This document shows positions 9,456-16,965 of a stretch of DNA of 43,421 nucleotides, piece after piece. This DNA comes from Opitutales bacterium (GTDB taxonomy: Bacteria; Verrucomicrobiota; Verrucomicrobiia; Opitutales; JABSRG01), in assembly GCA_028280845.1 (NCBI GenBank), contig JANQKZ010000023.1, positions 1-43,421 on the forward strand. Reading direction: 5' to 3'. Numbering within the stretch: position 1 is the first letter of the stretch; each line of letters opens with the position of its first letter. The translations under genes were made by a program, and so were the position numbers. The notes beneath the pieces are model-generated. The model had not been told where the DNA came from, did no database searches, and worked only from the letters and a program-made list of their open reading frames with translations.

Positions 9456-9754
9456 AAACGATCATTCAATTTATTGGCCTCGTCTGTTTTTTTGTCATGC
9501 TCTGTTCGGTCATACCGCACTTGCCGGTGAGGGGGGATGTGGATGCACCCCTACATCGCAAGACTTCCCCGGCAGGTAGTCCTGTGGCCGGTTATTACTA
9601 TGTGAAAAATGGTTATGAAGACGCCCACACCTTGAATGCCGTCACGGTAGTTCTGGGAGATTACCGCGGATTCGATACGCTGGGTGAAACTATTGTTGTA
9701 TTTACAGCAGGCGCAGCCTGCCTGCTCATTCTTGGACGGAGGAGAAAGTCATGA
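9452..9754 (+). CDS. MbhE-like subunit (MrpA C-terminal part 2)
   Basis: 100 residues from a TTG start that overlaps the previous stop (TTGA), with AAGG close upstream. A membrane helix is followed by a loop and LNAVTVVLGDYRGFDTLGETIVVFTAGAACLLIL, the segment that ends MrpA in standard Mrp complexes (V..VL.DFRG.DT.GE) and forms MbhE in hydrogenase-linked versions. The DYRGFDTLGE box is diagnostic. Together with the preceding gene it replaces the C-terminal domain of MrpA. Confidence 0.88.
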   Translation: MKTIIQFIGLVCFFVMLCSVIPHLPVRGDVDAPLHRKTSPAGSPVAGYYYVKNGYEDAHTLNAVTVVLGDYRGFDTLGETIVVFTAGAACLLILGRRRKS

Positions 9755-10191
9755 TTGAGCCACATCCCAGCCCCATCGTCCGTCTGGTTTGCCGCGTTGC
9801 CGCCCGTGTCATTCAAGTTTTTGCCCTCTACGTGATATTTCATGGGCATTACAGCCCGGGCGGGGGATTTCAAGGCGGGGCATTGCTGGCCTCGTCCATT
9901 TTCCTCTTGAGATGGGGGGAAGGCGCTCCCCATAAAATTTGGGATTTGCCGCAAAGGGTATCCTTTGCGGTGGGCGCTATCGGGACCCTGATCTTTACTG
10001 TGACCGGTGTTTTCGGTCTATTCTCCGCCGACAATTTCCTGAACTACAGCGCCCTGCCATTACCGGGGATGTCCGACGCCATGAGGCACTACTGGGGGAT
10101 CCTGATCATTGAAATCGGCGTAGCCCTAGCGGTCATGGCAATCCTTGTCGCAATCTTCGATCAATTGATGAATCTGCAGGCCGATGACTGA
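9751..10191 (+). CDS. mrpB: Mrp/Mnh antiporter subunit B
   Basis: 146 residues with four membrane segments, normal MrpB length. FALYVIFHGHYSPGGGFQGGALLASSIFL is the family hallmark: H....PGGGFQGG. The ATG overlaps the previous stop (ATGA) behind GGAGGAGAAAG. MrpB is an integral membrane subunit of the complex; it lies between the split MrpA tail and mrpC as in most operons of this type. Confidence 0.95.
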   Translation: MIEPHPSPIVRLVCRVAARVIQVFALYVIFHGHYSPGGGFQGGALLASSIFLLRWGEGAPHKIWDLPQRVSFAVGAIGTLIFTVTGVFGLFSADNFLNYSALPLPGMSDAMRHYWGILIIEIGVALAVMAILVAIFDQLMNLQADD

Positions 10192-10555
10192 TTTCTTACA
10201 AGCCTCTGGGGCCTATGTGATGTGCTTTTTCCTGATCGTTCTCGGGCTCTACGGGATGATTCTGAAGCGCAATTACGTCAAAAAAATAATCGGCATGACG
10301 ATTTTTCAGGCCGCAATTATTTTACTCTTTATTTTGGCAGCGTATAAAGAAGACGCAACCGTACCGGTGCTCGACAAAGTGAATATCGGAAGCGATCCGG
10401 ATGCCTACGTCAACCCACTGCCACACGCATTGATGCTAACGGCGATCGTGGTGGGAGTTGCGACAGTCGGCGTTGGTCTGTCACTCTTAATCCGGGTTTA
10501 CAAGGGCTATGGCACCATAGATGAAGAGGATTTGCTGAAAGAGATGGAATCATGA
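10184..10555 (+). CDS. mrpC: Mrp/Mnh antiporter subunit C (NuoK-like)
   Basis: 123 residues, three membrane segments, homologous to NuoK of complex I. LIVLGLYGMILKRNYVKKIIGMTIFQAAIILLFI matches the G.Y..L.RN..K.IIG......... segment, and NPLPHALMLTAIVVGVATVGVGLSL is the conserved DPLPQALVLTAIVI..A element. It overlaps mrpB by 8 bp and mrpD by 4 bp, so coupled translation is likely. The acidic tail (TIDEEDLLKEME) is cytoplasmic. Confidence 0.95.
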   Translation: MTDFLQASGAYVMCFFLIVLGLYGMILKRNYVKKIIGMTIFQAAIILLFILAAYKEDATVPVLDKVNIGSDPDAYVNPLPHALMLTAIVVGVATVGVGLSLLIRVYKGYGTIDEEDLLKEMES

Positions 10556-12033
10556 CCTTGCATCTGCCTATTCTAATCCTGCTCGTGTTGTTCTCGGGAG
10601 CTCTGTTCATCCCTATCCTGAGCAAACTGGGGACGCGCACCCCGTGGATAATCGCAGTCGCTTCCTCCCTGCTGGCCTTTTGCCTGTGCCTCTTCCTGCT
10701 CTTCGAAGTCCTGGAAGTGGGGGTCATTCATTATGCCCTGGGCGGTTGGGCGCCACCAATCGGCATCGAACTGGTGGCTGACCGGCTTTCGGTATTTGTC
10801 TCCCTGGTGATTCTCGGGGTATCTACCTTGGTGCTGGCGCACTCCCGACCATCGGTTGAGCGGGACAACGGCGAAAACCAGGTTGGGTATTATACGACAG
10901 CGCTCCTCGCAGTGGGGGGATTCGTGGGCATTATCAGTACGGGGGATCTGTTCAATCTTTATGTATTCCTGGAGATAAGCTCATTGGCGAGTTATGCCCT
11001 GATCGGATCTTCCGGCAAGCGCTCAGCGGTGGCCGCATTCCGTTATTTGATCCTGGGGACAATTGGCGCTTCCTTTTACCTGCTCGGCCTGGGTTTTGTG
11101 TTTATCAATACAGGCTCGTTGAACATGGCTGACGTTGCGGCCATTCTTTCTGAACAGGGCCTGGACCCCGTCATCCTGATTGGGGCGGTACTGATGGTGA
11201 TTGGCATGGGCCTGAAGATGGCTCTGCTCCCCCTGCACCTTTGGCTTCCCGATGCTTACACCTTTGCCCCGGCGGCCAGCTCTTCACTCATCGCCCCCAT
11301 CGGGACGAAGGTCGCGGCCTATGTCCTGATACGCCTGATTCTTGGGGTATTTCCCACCGAGATGTTGACCGCTGAGCTGCCTCTCCTGGACATCCTTGGA
11401 GTGCTGGGCGCAGCAGGAATAATATGGGGCTCGGTCATGGCGATTCCGCAGCGTAACATAAAGCGTATGCTGGCATACAGCAGCGTTGCCCAGATTGGCT
11501 ATATTGCCTTGGGTATTGGTCTTGGCACTACCTTTGGCCTGATCGGAGCGGTGTTGCACATTCTCAACCATGCGTGCATGAAGGCTTGCCTGTTTCTTGT
11601 GTCCTCCAATCTGGAGACAAGGGGGAAGGGCGTTGAAATTGAGGGCTTAGATGCCTCAATGCGTCGCGACATGCCGTGGTCGTCGGCTGCCTTTGCGGTG
11701 GCGGCGATCTCCATGATTGGCTTGCCGCCGACCGCGGGTTTTTTCAGCAAATGGTATTTGTTGCTCGGCAGCTTTCAGGAGGATCGCTTCATTTTCGTGG
11801 GGGTAATCCTTATTAGTAGCCTCCTCAACGCCGTATACTTCTTTCGTATCCTCGAGCGGATGTACCTTGGCAATCCCGGACCGAAGGGCGAGGTGACTGC
11901 GAGTTCCGGTGCCTCCGGCTTTTTGCTTGTGTTTTCACCGGTCGTATTGGGCCTCGGGTTGGTGCTGCTGGGCTTAGGCAATGCATTCATTGTCACCCAC
12001 TTGCTGAATCCCATGATGCCGATCGCTCCCTGA
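10552..12033 (+). CDS. mrpD: Mrp/Mnh antiporter subunit D, proton-channel subunit 1
   Basis: 493 residues with about 14 membrane segments, related to NuoM/NuoN. LFNLYVFLEISSLASYALIG carries the conserved glutamate (about residue 141) and SSLIAPIGTKVAAYVLIRLI the conserved channel lysine (about 253); HLWLPDAYTFAP is the MrpD/NuoM HxWLPdA motif, and GLPPTAGFFSKWYLL the C-terminal K-bearing helix. It overlaps mrpC (ATGA). This is one of three full-length antiporter-like proteins in the operon, and the one most like canonical MrpD by position and sequence. Confidence 0.93.
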   Translation: MTLHLPILILLVLFSGALFIPILSKLGTRTPWIIAVASSLLAFCLCLFLLFEVLEVGVIHYALGGWAPPIGIELVADRLSVFVSLVILGVSTLVLAHSRPSVERDNGENQVGYYTTALLAVGGFVGIISTGDLFNLYVFLEISSLASYALIGSSGKRSAVAAFRYLILGTIGASFYLLGLGFVFINTGSLNMADVAAILSEQGLDPVILIGAVLMVIGMGLKMALLPLHLWLPDAYTFAPAASSSLIAPIGTKVAAYVLIRLILGVFPTEMLTAELPLLDILGVLGAAGIIWGSVMAIPQRNIKRMLAYSSVAQIGYIALGIGLGTTFGLIGAVLHILNHACMKACLFLVSSNLETRGKGVEIEGLDASMRRDMPWSSAAFAVAAISMIGLPPTAGFFSKWYLLLGSFQEDRFIFVGVILISSLLNAVYFFRILERMYLGNPGPKGEVTASSGASGFLLVFSPVVLGLGLVLLGLGNAFIVTHLLNPMMPIAP

Positions 12034-12037
12034 TGAG

Positions 12038-13579
12038 ATGAATGCCGCCATTACAACCCAATCTGTTCTCCCCTGGCTAGCCGTTGCGGCATCACTGGCC
12101 GTGGTGCCCGCTATCCTCCTGTGTGACAAACGGCCGAATTTCAGAGAATTCTGGACCTTTGCCGCGGCTTTTCTGAAATTCGGGATCGTGTTGTCGCTGG
12201 TGCCGGGGGCCCTTCGTGGCGAGACGGTCGAATGGACCTTGTTTAGCCTGGTTCCAGGGGTTTCCTTCACTCTGTCCGCGGATCCGCTTGGCGTGTTTTT
12301 TGCCCTTGTGGCTTCAGGATTATGGATTGTCACCTCGGTCTATTCCATCGGCTACATGCGGGGGCATGCAGAGAAGAAGCAGACCCGGTTTTTTGCCAGC
12401 TTCGCCGTCAGCCTGGGGTCGACAATAGGTATTGCCTTTGCAGGCAACCTCCTCACCTTCCTCGTATTTTACGAACTGCTGACGCTGGCCACCTACCCGC
12501 TGGTGATCCATAAAGAGTCAAAGGAAGCCATTCGCTCCGGTCGGATGTACCTTGCTTACGCGTTGACCGCGGGTCTGTGCTTTCTCTCCGCCACGGTCTG
12601 GATATATTTCCGAACGGGTTCCATCGAGTTTGAAGCGGGAGGAATGCTCGTTGATGGCAGCTTCTCAGGAGGTGAACTCAAAGCCTTGTTCCTGCTCCTG
12701 ATGATCGGGGTAGGGGTGAAATCCGGTATTATGCCTCTGCACAGTTGGCTTCCCGCTGCTATGGTTGCGCCGACGCCGGTCAGCGCCCTCCTGCATGCCG
12801 TAGCCGTGGTTAAGTCCGGTGTCTTTGGTCTCATCCGCGTAACCGGATTTGTTTTCGGGCCAGACCTGATGCGTGAATACGGGCTGGATATCGCGCTGGC
12901 CTGCTTTGCCGCCGCCACCGTCCTTTTTGCTTCGGTGATTGCCATGCGGCAAGATAACTTGAAGCGGCGACTGGCCTATTCCACGGTTGGCCACTTGTCC
13001 TATATTGCGATCGGTACAGCCCTGATTGCCCCGAGCGCCCTTCAGGGAGGGCTGATGCATCTGTCCGCCCATGCGCTGATGAAAATCACCCTCTTCTTTT
13101 GTGCAGGTGCGATCTATGTTCATGCGCATAAGACTGAGATATCTCAGCTCGATGGGTTGGGGCGGACGATGCCATGGACTTTTGGGGCATTTGCGGTGGC
13201 TTCGCTTGGATTGGCGGGCATCCCTCCGCTGAGTGGCTTTCTCAGCAAGTGGTGGCTTGCTGTAGGGTCGGTTGAGGCTGGCCGTGAATGGGCACTGGGT
13301 ATCTTCTTGCTTAGTGGTCTGTTAAACGCCGGTTATTTCTTTCCTATCGTCATCCGTGCGTTTTTCCGTCCCCCCCCCCCCGAGAATGGGAACGAGGGGC
13401 ATCATTCACCATTGGGTGAGGCCTCTCCGTGGATGGTCGTGCCGCTCTGCCTGACCGCATTATTGGCCGTCATTTTTGGGGTTTTCCCGGACTACCCGCT
13501 CCCCTTCTTTGATCTTGCATATAACATCGCCCGAGACGTTTTCGCCGGGTCCGAGTCGCTGATGTCGACCCTTCCCTGA
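12038..13579 (+). CDS. Proton-channel antiporter subunit 2 (MrpA-N/NuoL-like)
   Basis: 513 residues, about 14 membrane segments. SVYSIGYMRGHAEKKQTRFFASFAVS is the NuoL/MrpA-type amphipathic entry, LVFYELLTLATYPLVIH carries the channel glutamate, LHSWLPAAMVAPTPVSALLHAVAVVKSGVFGLIRV the HSWLPAA...PTPVSALLHA..VK signature with the channel lysine, and GIPPLSGFLSKWWLA the last conserved helix. The H/PTPVSALLHA block is closest to NuoL/MrpA N-terminal domains, so it may take the place of MrpA-N. A run of 12 C at 13370-13381 encodes four prolines (445-448) in a cytoplasmic loop near the C-terminus. It begins 4 bp after mrpD. Confidence 0.9.
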   Translation: MNAAITTQSVLPWLAVAASLAVVPAILLCDKRPNFREFWTFAAAFLKFGIVLSLVPGALRGETVEWTLFSLVPGVSFTLSADPLGVFFALVASGLWIVTSVYSIGYMRGHAEKKQTRFFASFAVSLGSTIGIAFAGNLLTFLVFYELLTLATYPLVIHKESKEAIRSGRMYLAYALTAGLCFLSATVWIYFRTGSIEFEAGGMLVDGSFSGGELKALFLLLMIGVGVKSGIMPLHSWLPAAMVAPTPVSALLHAVAVVKSGVFGLIRVTGFVFGPDLMREYGLDIALACFAAATVLFASVIAMRQDNLKRRLAYSTVGHLSYIAIGTALIAPSALQGGLMHLSAHALMKITLFFCAGAIYVHAHKTEISQLDGLGRTMPWTFGAFAVASLGLAGIPPLSGFLSKWWLAVGSVEAGREWALGIFLLSGLLNAGYFFPIVIRAFFRPPPPENGNEGHHSPLGEASPWMVVPLCLTALLAVIFGVFPDYPLPFFDLAYNIARDVFAGSESLMSTLP

Positions 13580-13595
13580 AACGCTCCATTTCATT

Positions 13596-13817
13596 ATGAA
13601 AAAAATTTACTGGATACTGTTTGGATTGATCACCCTCGGGACACTCATTCTGCAATATTTTGGGCCTGAGCACCCTTACCCGCATGCCTGGGATCACATA
13701 CCGCTGTTTTATGCAGCTTACGGCTTTATTGGGTGTATTCTAATCATCATTGTTTCCAAGGCGCTGGGTAAGCGCCTTCTACAGAAACCGGAGGATTACT
13801 ATGAACGGCGTTCCTGA
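13596..13817 (+). CDS. Small two-helix membrane protein of the Mrp operon
   Basis: 73 residues: a first helix (KIYWILFGLITLGTLILQYF), a short loop rich in His and Pro (GPEHPYPHAWDHIPLF), and a second helix (YAAYGFIGCILIIIVSKALG) ending in a basic and acidic tail (KRLLQKPEDYYERRS). I do not recognise it as a standard Mrp subunit. It starts 16 bp after one antiporter-like gene and overlaps the next by 17 bp, with the next gene's ribosome site (CCGGAGG) inside it, so it is firmly part of the operon. An accessory or assembly role in this Mrp variant is an inference from position. Confidence 0.8.
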   Translation: MKKIYWILFGLITLGTLILQYFGPEHPYPHAWDHIPLFYAAYGFIGCILIIIVSKALGKRLLQKPEDYYERRS

Positions 13818-15525
13818 GTTTCCTCTTGCCCTCCCGCTGATCCTCCTGGCGCTGATCTTACCCTTTATTCCGCGTCTTGCCCGCGGCGTGCTCACGGTTT
13901 TGGTGCCACTCATCCTGTTGGGCGTATTGCTGCAAATTGAGCCGGGAACCCGAATCACCACCTCACTCGCAGGCTTTGATTTGATCATCTTCCAGGTCGG
14001 GAAGGTAAATTTTGTTTTCGGGGTCATCTTTTTGTTAATCAGCTCGATTGCCTCGCTCTATGCGTTTCATATTCGCGATGTGAGTCAGCAGTGCGCCGCT
14101 GTTTTGTATGCGGCAGCGGCCATTGGACTGACTTTCTCCGGAGATTTCCTGACCTTATTAATTTTTTGGGAGGTAATGGCTCTCGCTTCAGCATGGCTGG
14201 TTTTGGCGCGACGGCGCCCGGCATCCAACGAAGCCGGTTTTCGATATATTATGGTGCACTTCTTTGGGGGTTCGGTCCTCTTCGGTGGCATCATGATCCT
14301 TTACGCCCAGACGGGTAGTCTGGAGCTCACCGCCCTTTCGCCGGACCATGGCCTCGCCGCTTGGTTGATCCTCGTTGGAGTAGCCGTTAATGTCGCCTTG
14401 CCGCCGCTGCATGCCTGGTTGCCCGACGCCTATCCGCAAGCGACGGTGACCGGGGCAATCTTTATGAGCGCCCTGACCACAAAGTCCGCGGTTTATGTAC
14501 TCATGACCCTGTTTCCCGGTTGGCCGATACTGATCTATGGCGGTGTGTTTATGGCTTTATACGGGGTGGTGTATGCGGTTCTGGCAAACGACATTCGACA
14601 AATTCTGGCCTACCATATCATCAGTCAGGTGGGCTACATGGTGACCGGAGTGGGCATCGGTACGGCTCTGTCTTTAAACGGCACGGCCGCTCACGCCTAC
14701 AGCCATATCTTGTACAAGGCGTTGTTATTTATGGGAGCAGGGGCGGTGATTCAGGCTACGGGGAAGAGCAAGTTGACTGAGCTCGGCGGGCTGGCGCCCA
14801 AAATGCGTGTGGTTCTTGTGCTATTCATGATAGGCGCCTTCTCCATTTCAGGATTTCCGTTGTTCAATGGCTTTATCAGCAAGTCCATCATCGTTTCTTC
14901 GGCGGGAAAGGCGCATATCGAATGGGCATATCTTTTGTTAATGCTAGCCTCGGTGGGAACTTTTCTGCACACCGGGCTAAAGATACCCGTGTTCACGTTT
15001 TGGGGTGAACAGCGCGACCTCAAAGTAAGGAAGCTTCCCTGGAACATGTATGCGGCAATGGGAGTGGTGGCCTTTCTCTGTTTTTTCTACGGTGTGGTTC
15101 CTGGGGCGCTCTACAAGATGTTGCCCTTCGAGATGAAGTATCAACCGTATACGGCCTATCATCTCATCGAGTCTGTGCAGTTGCTGATTTTTACCTTCAT
15201 CGGCTTCTGGGTGCTGCGAGGGAAACTTGCAGGCGAGCCTTACATCGCGCTCGATACGGATTGGATTTATCGGCGAGGATCCTCTCTCGCTTTGCGTTTC
15301 CTGGTTGAGCCCATCAACGCGGGTTTCGCCTTCGGCGCACGCTGCCGCAGCGCGATTGTTTCTGCTTGCAGCAGGAGCTTCCATAATCCCCTGGAGTGGT
15401 TTCGGCTGCGCTCAGGAAGCGGTCCGTTATTCAATCCCGACCTCGAACGCCCGTCTCTCGGGGCGTTGATTGGGACCGTAGTCGCTATGGTTGTGGTGCT
15501 GGGAATCGTCGCCCTGGCGTTTTAA
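13801..15525 (+). CDS. Proton-channel antiporter subunit 3 (MrpD/NuoL-like)
   Basis: 574 residues from the ATG at 13801, behind CCGGAGG with 8-base spacing; an upstream in-frame start at 13750 is less likely. About 14 core membrane segments. LTLLIFWEVMALASAWLVLARR holds the channel glutamate, LHAWLPDAYPQATVTGAIFMSALTTKSAVYVLM the HAWLPDAYP....T....... TTK channel-lysine signature, and GFPLFNGFISKSIIV the late conserved lysine helix. The C-terminal extension after about residue 470 includes an amphipathic stretch (ALDTDWIYRRGS...) like the tail of D-type subunits in variant Mrp operons, and a last helix (GTVVAMVVVLGIVALAF). Last gene of the operon. Confidence 0.9.
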   Translation: MNGVPEFPLALPLILLALILPFIPRLARGVLTVLVPLILLGVLLQIEPGTRITTSLAGFDLIIFQVGKVNFVFGVIFLLISSIASLYAFHIRDVSQQCAAVLYAAAAIGLTFSGDFLTLLIFWEVMALASAWLVLARRRPASNEAGFRYIMVHFFGGSVLFGGIMILYAQTGSLELTALSPDHGLAAWLILVGVAVNVALPPLHAWLPDAYPQATVTGAIFMSALTTKSAVYVLMTLFPGWPILIYGGVFMALYGVVYAVLANDIRQILAYHIISQVGYMVTGVGIGTALSLNGTAAHAYSHILYKALLFMGAGAVIQATGKSKLTELGGLAPKMRVVLVLFMIGAFSISGFPLFNGFISKSIIVSSAGKAHIEWAYLLLMLASVGTFLHTGLKIPVFTFWGEQRDLKVRKLPWNMYAAMGVVAFLCFFYGVVPGALYKMLPFEMKYQPYTAYHLIESVQLLIFTFIGFWVLRGKLAGEPYIALDTDWIYRRGSSLALRFLVEPINAGFAFGARCRSAIVSACSRSFHNPLEWFRLRSGSGPLFNPDLERPSLGALIGTVVAMVVVLGIVALAF

Positions 15526-15560
15526 CTCAAATCAGGCTAAGCACAGGGATCAGGTTGTGA

Positions 15561-15734
15561 ACTCAGGAAAAAAAGAGTTATGGTTTTTTTCTTCGGCTAC
15601 AGGGGTCATCGGGCCATGGCCCGGGCAGCGGCTAGAGCCGTCGGGTAAGGAGAAGATATGCTGTCAATGGGTCTCTAAGGTATCCTCGTAGGAAACTTCG
15701 GACCGCCCATGGAACCAGGAAGCGCGTATCTCCC
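15561..15734 (-). pseudogene. Decayed 3' fragment of an MBL-fold hydrolase gene
   Basis: This segment aligns over its full length with the C-terminal codons of the intact HTH-MBL gene at 17921-18751 (compare 15590-15733 with 17963-18108). Reading on the minus strand it gives SMGGPK, then a one-base deletion, then VSYEDTLETH, an in-frame TGA where the intact gene has Asn, then HIFSLPDG, CPGHGPMTPVAEEK and HNSFFPEF. A second single-base gap lies in the DALFSGS codons. Similarity ends at 15734, so only about the last 60 codons remain. It sits directly after the Mrp operon, 2.2 kb from the intact copy in the same orientation. Confidence 0.82.
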
Positions 15735-15948
15735 CTGCGGGATTGATGGCGGGCGTCGCGATCCTCACGCTTATCCTGGGGCTCTGCTTCATGGTATTCG
15801 CTTCGCCGACTTCCCGGGGTAGTTTTTCTTTTTCGGCTTCGGACACCCAAGGAAGGTAACTCAGGCGAAAACCTAAATTCCTTCGCTATCAATGAGAATG
15901 TTAAGCCCAGGTGATGGGTGGTGTTGGGTCCAACTACTTGTTCGGAGC
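15735..15948. other. No supported gene; possible membrane-protein remnant
   Basis: On the plus strand the frame from 15711 to 15863 reads ISPAGLMAGVAILTLILGLC followed by FMVFASP, a hydrophobic helix with a short polar tail and a stop. It has no start codon of its own and could be the C-terminal end of a lost membrane subunit, perhaps one of the Mrp type. Minus-strand frames over the same bases are low-complexity. Nothing else could be supported. Confidence 0.3.
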
Positions 15949-16209
15949 TTATTTGTATATTAGTGGGTATTTCTCTGGGTTCTCGAGAGAATCCAAGTGC
16001 AAATCGACATCCAAATTAGGCCAAAAAAGGTGGTGTCCATGAAGGAATTCAACCTCGGAAATTTGTTCCACCGAAGCTTTTTGGAACCAGGGATATGATT
16101 CGTATGGGAGAAAATATTCTTTACACGCTACAAAGAGCCAAATCCCAAAGGGAGAAATATTTAATACCTCAACTTGAGAAGTGCTTGTTCCAATGGTCTC
16201 TGATTTCAT
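15949..16209 (-). CDS. DUF2442 domain protein
   Basis: 86 residues. The C-terminal half GHHLFWPNLDVDLHLDSLENPEKYPL matches the DUF2442 core (.hWP.LD.Dl.l..L). The N-terminal half has a beta-rich pattern with SPFGIWLFVACKEYFLPYESYPWF, the usual W/Y-rich strand region. DUF2442 genes are commonly found next to DUF4160 genes, and this one overlaps its partner by 41 bp, so they are surely cotranscribed. The pair has the layout of a toxin-antitoxin module, but no biochemical role is established as far as I know. Confidence 0.8.
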   Translation of the reverse strand: MKSETIGTSTSQVEVLNISPFGIWLFVACKEYFLPYESYPWFQKASVEQISEVEFLHGHHLFWPNLDVDLHLDSLENPEKYPLIYK

Positions 16210-16408
16210 CTTCGTGTTCTCGTACGATTGATTCTAATTCTCTGACTTCTTTATCCTTAAGTCCATGATTTACCGCCAATTCGATCTCGGGCTCGATCCA
16301 GAACTTAGCTTCTCCGTCTGGAGATAGGACATGAATGTGCATTCTTGGTTCTTCCCGGGAAAAGAAGTGAAATCGATAGTTTCGGTATCGAAAAACTGTC
16401 GGACTCAT
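16169..16408 (-). CDS. DUF4160 domain protein
   Basis: 79 residues with the complete DUF4160 pattern: MSPTVFRYRNYRFHFFSREE, then PRMHIHVLSPDGEAKFWIEPEIELAVNHGLKDKEVRELESIVREHEDEIRDHWNKHF. The conserved elements are T..R...YR..F.S.E..P.HIHV, G.AKFWL.P and an ending helix I.EH...... W. Function is unknown; the gene is upstream of and overlaps the DUF2442 gene. The surrounding 1.4 kb is AT-richer than neighbouring DNA and full of gene remnants, consistent with an acquired module. Confidence 0.85.
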   Translation of the reverse strand: MSPTVFRYRNYRFHFFSREEPRMHIHVLSPDGEAKFWIEPEIELAVNHGLKDKEVRELESIVREHEDEIRDHWNKHFSS

Positions 16409-16965
16409 ATGGCCAGTGTAACCTGCTCTTGGGTTTGAACAATAAGATTAATCTAAATCCTTATTCCCAGATCCCCTCTAACGAACCAATAACCTCTCAA
16501 TGGGCAATTTTCTGAAATCTTCAGAATCTAAATTTCTTAAAAAGTCAGTTATTTTACCCATGATCAGGCACTTGGTGTTGGATCCTTCTTTTCTCTTCCA
16601 ACAATTTTACAATCAGCTCATTTAGTTCGTTTTGGAATGCATTATTAGACGAAATCTTTTTCATCTTTTCACGGTTGTAGACTTGAAACCCCTTCAAACC
16701 TGAATGCCTTTTTCAAGGTATCCGGATCAATTTCCCTAATCTGGTCCTTGTGGATTATTTTCGTATGACAATCCAAAACAGACCCTTACCTCCTGGGCAA
16801 ATCTAACGCCGGCACCTGTCTAAAGAAGGGGAGCACGTCAACCAGTTTGACCCGTGGGTAATGAATAAAAGAGGACTGAAAAGGGTTCTTTCTTTTTTTG
16901 TTTCCTTTCGGCAACCCTCACATTCTTGGCCCCTTGCAAAAAGGGGGCCTGCCTGCCAAAACGCT
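16409..16965. other. AT-rich gap with degraded minus-strand reading frames
   Basis: No intact gene is seen. On the minus strand one frame reads IREIDPDTLKKAFRFEG (from about 16740), shifts by one base near 16686, and continues VYNREKMKKISSNNAFQNEL to a TAA at 16554-16556. That stop overlaps an ATG at 16559-16561 that opens a 27-residue frame (MGKITDFLRNLDSEDFRKLP...) ending at 16478. The composition is protein-like and AT-rich. These are best read as remains of one or two lost genes upstream of the DUF4160/DUF2442 pair; the family could not be recognised. Confidence 0.4.

Noticed and set aside
13370-13381. Frameshift in the second antiporter-like gene caused by the C tract
   Set aside because: The frame is intact through the tract to a normal C-terminus as given, so the gene is called complete; only variability is raised.
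10552-15525. Complex I (Nuo) fragment rather than Mrp
   Set aside because: Subunits E, F, G and B of Mrp are present and no quinone or Fe-S subunits (NuoB, C, D, H, I) are seen; a DabA partner is also absent.
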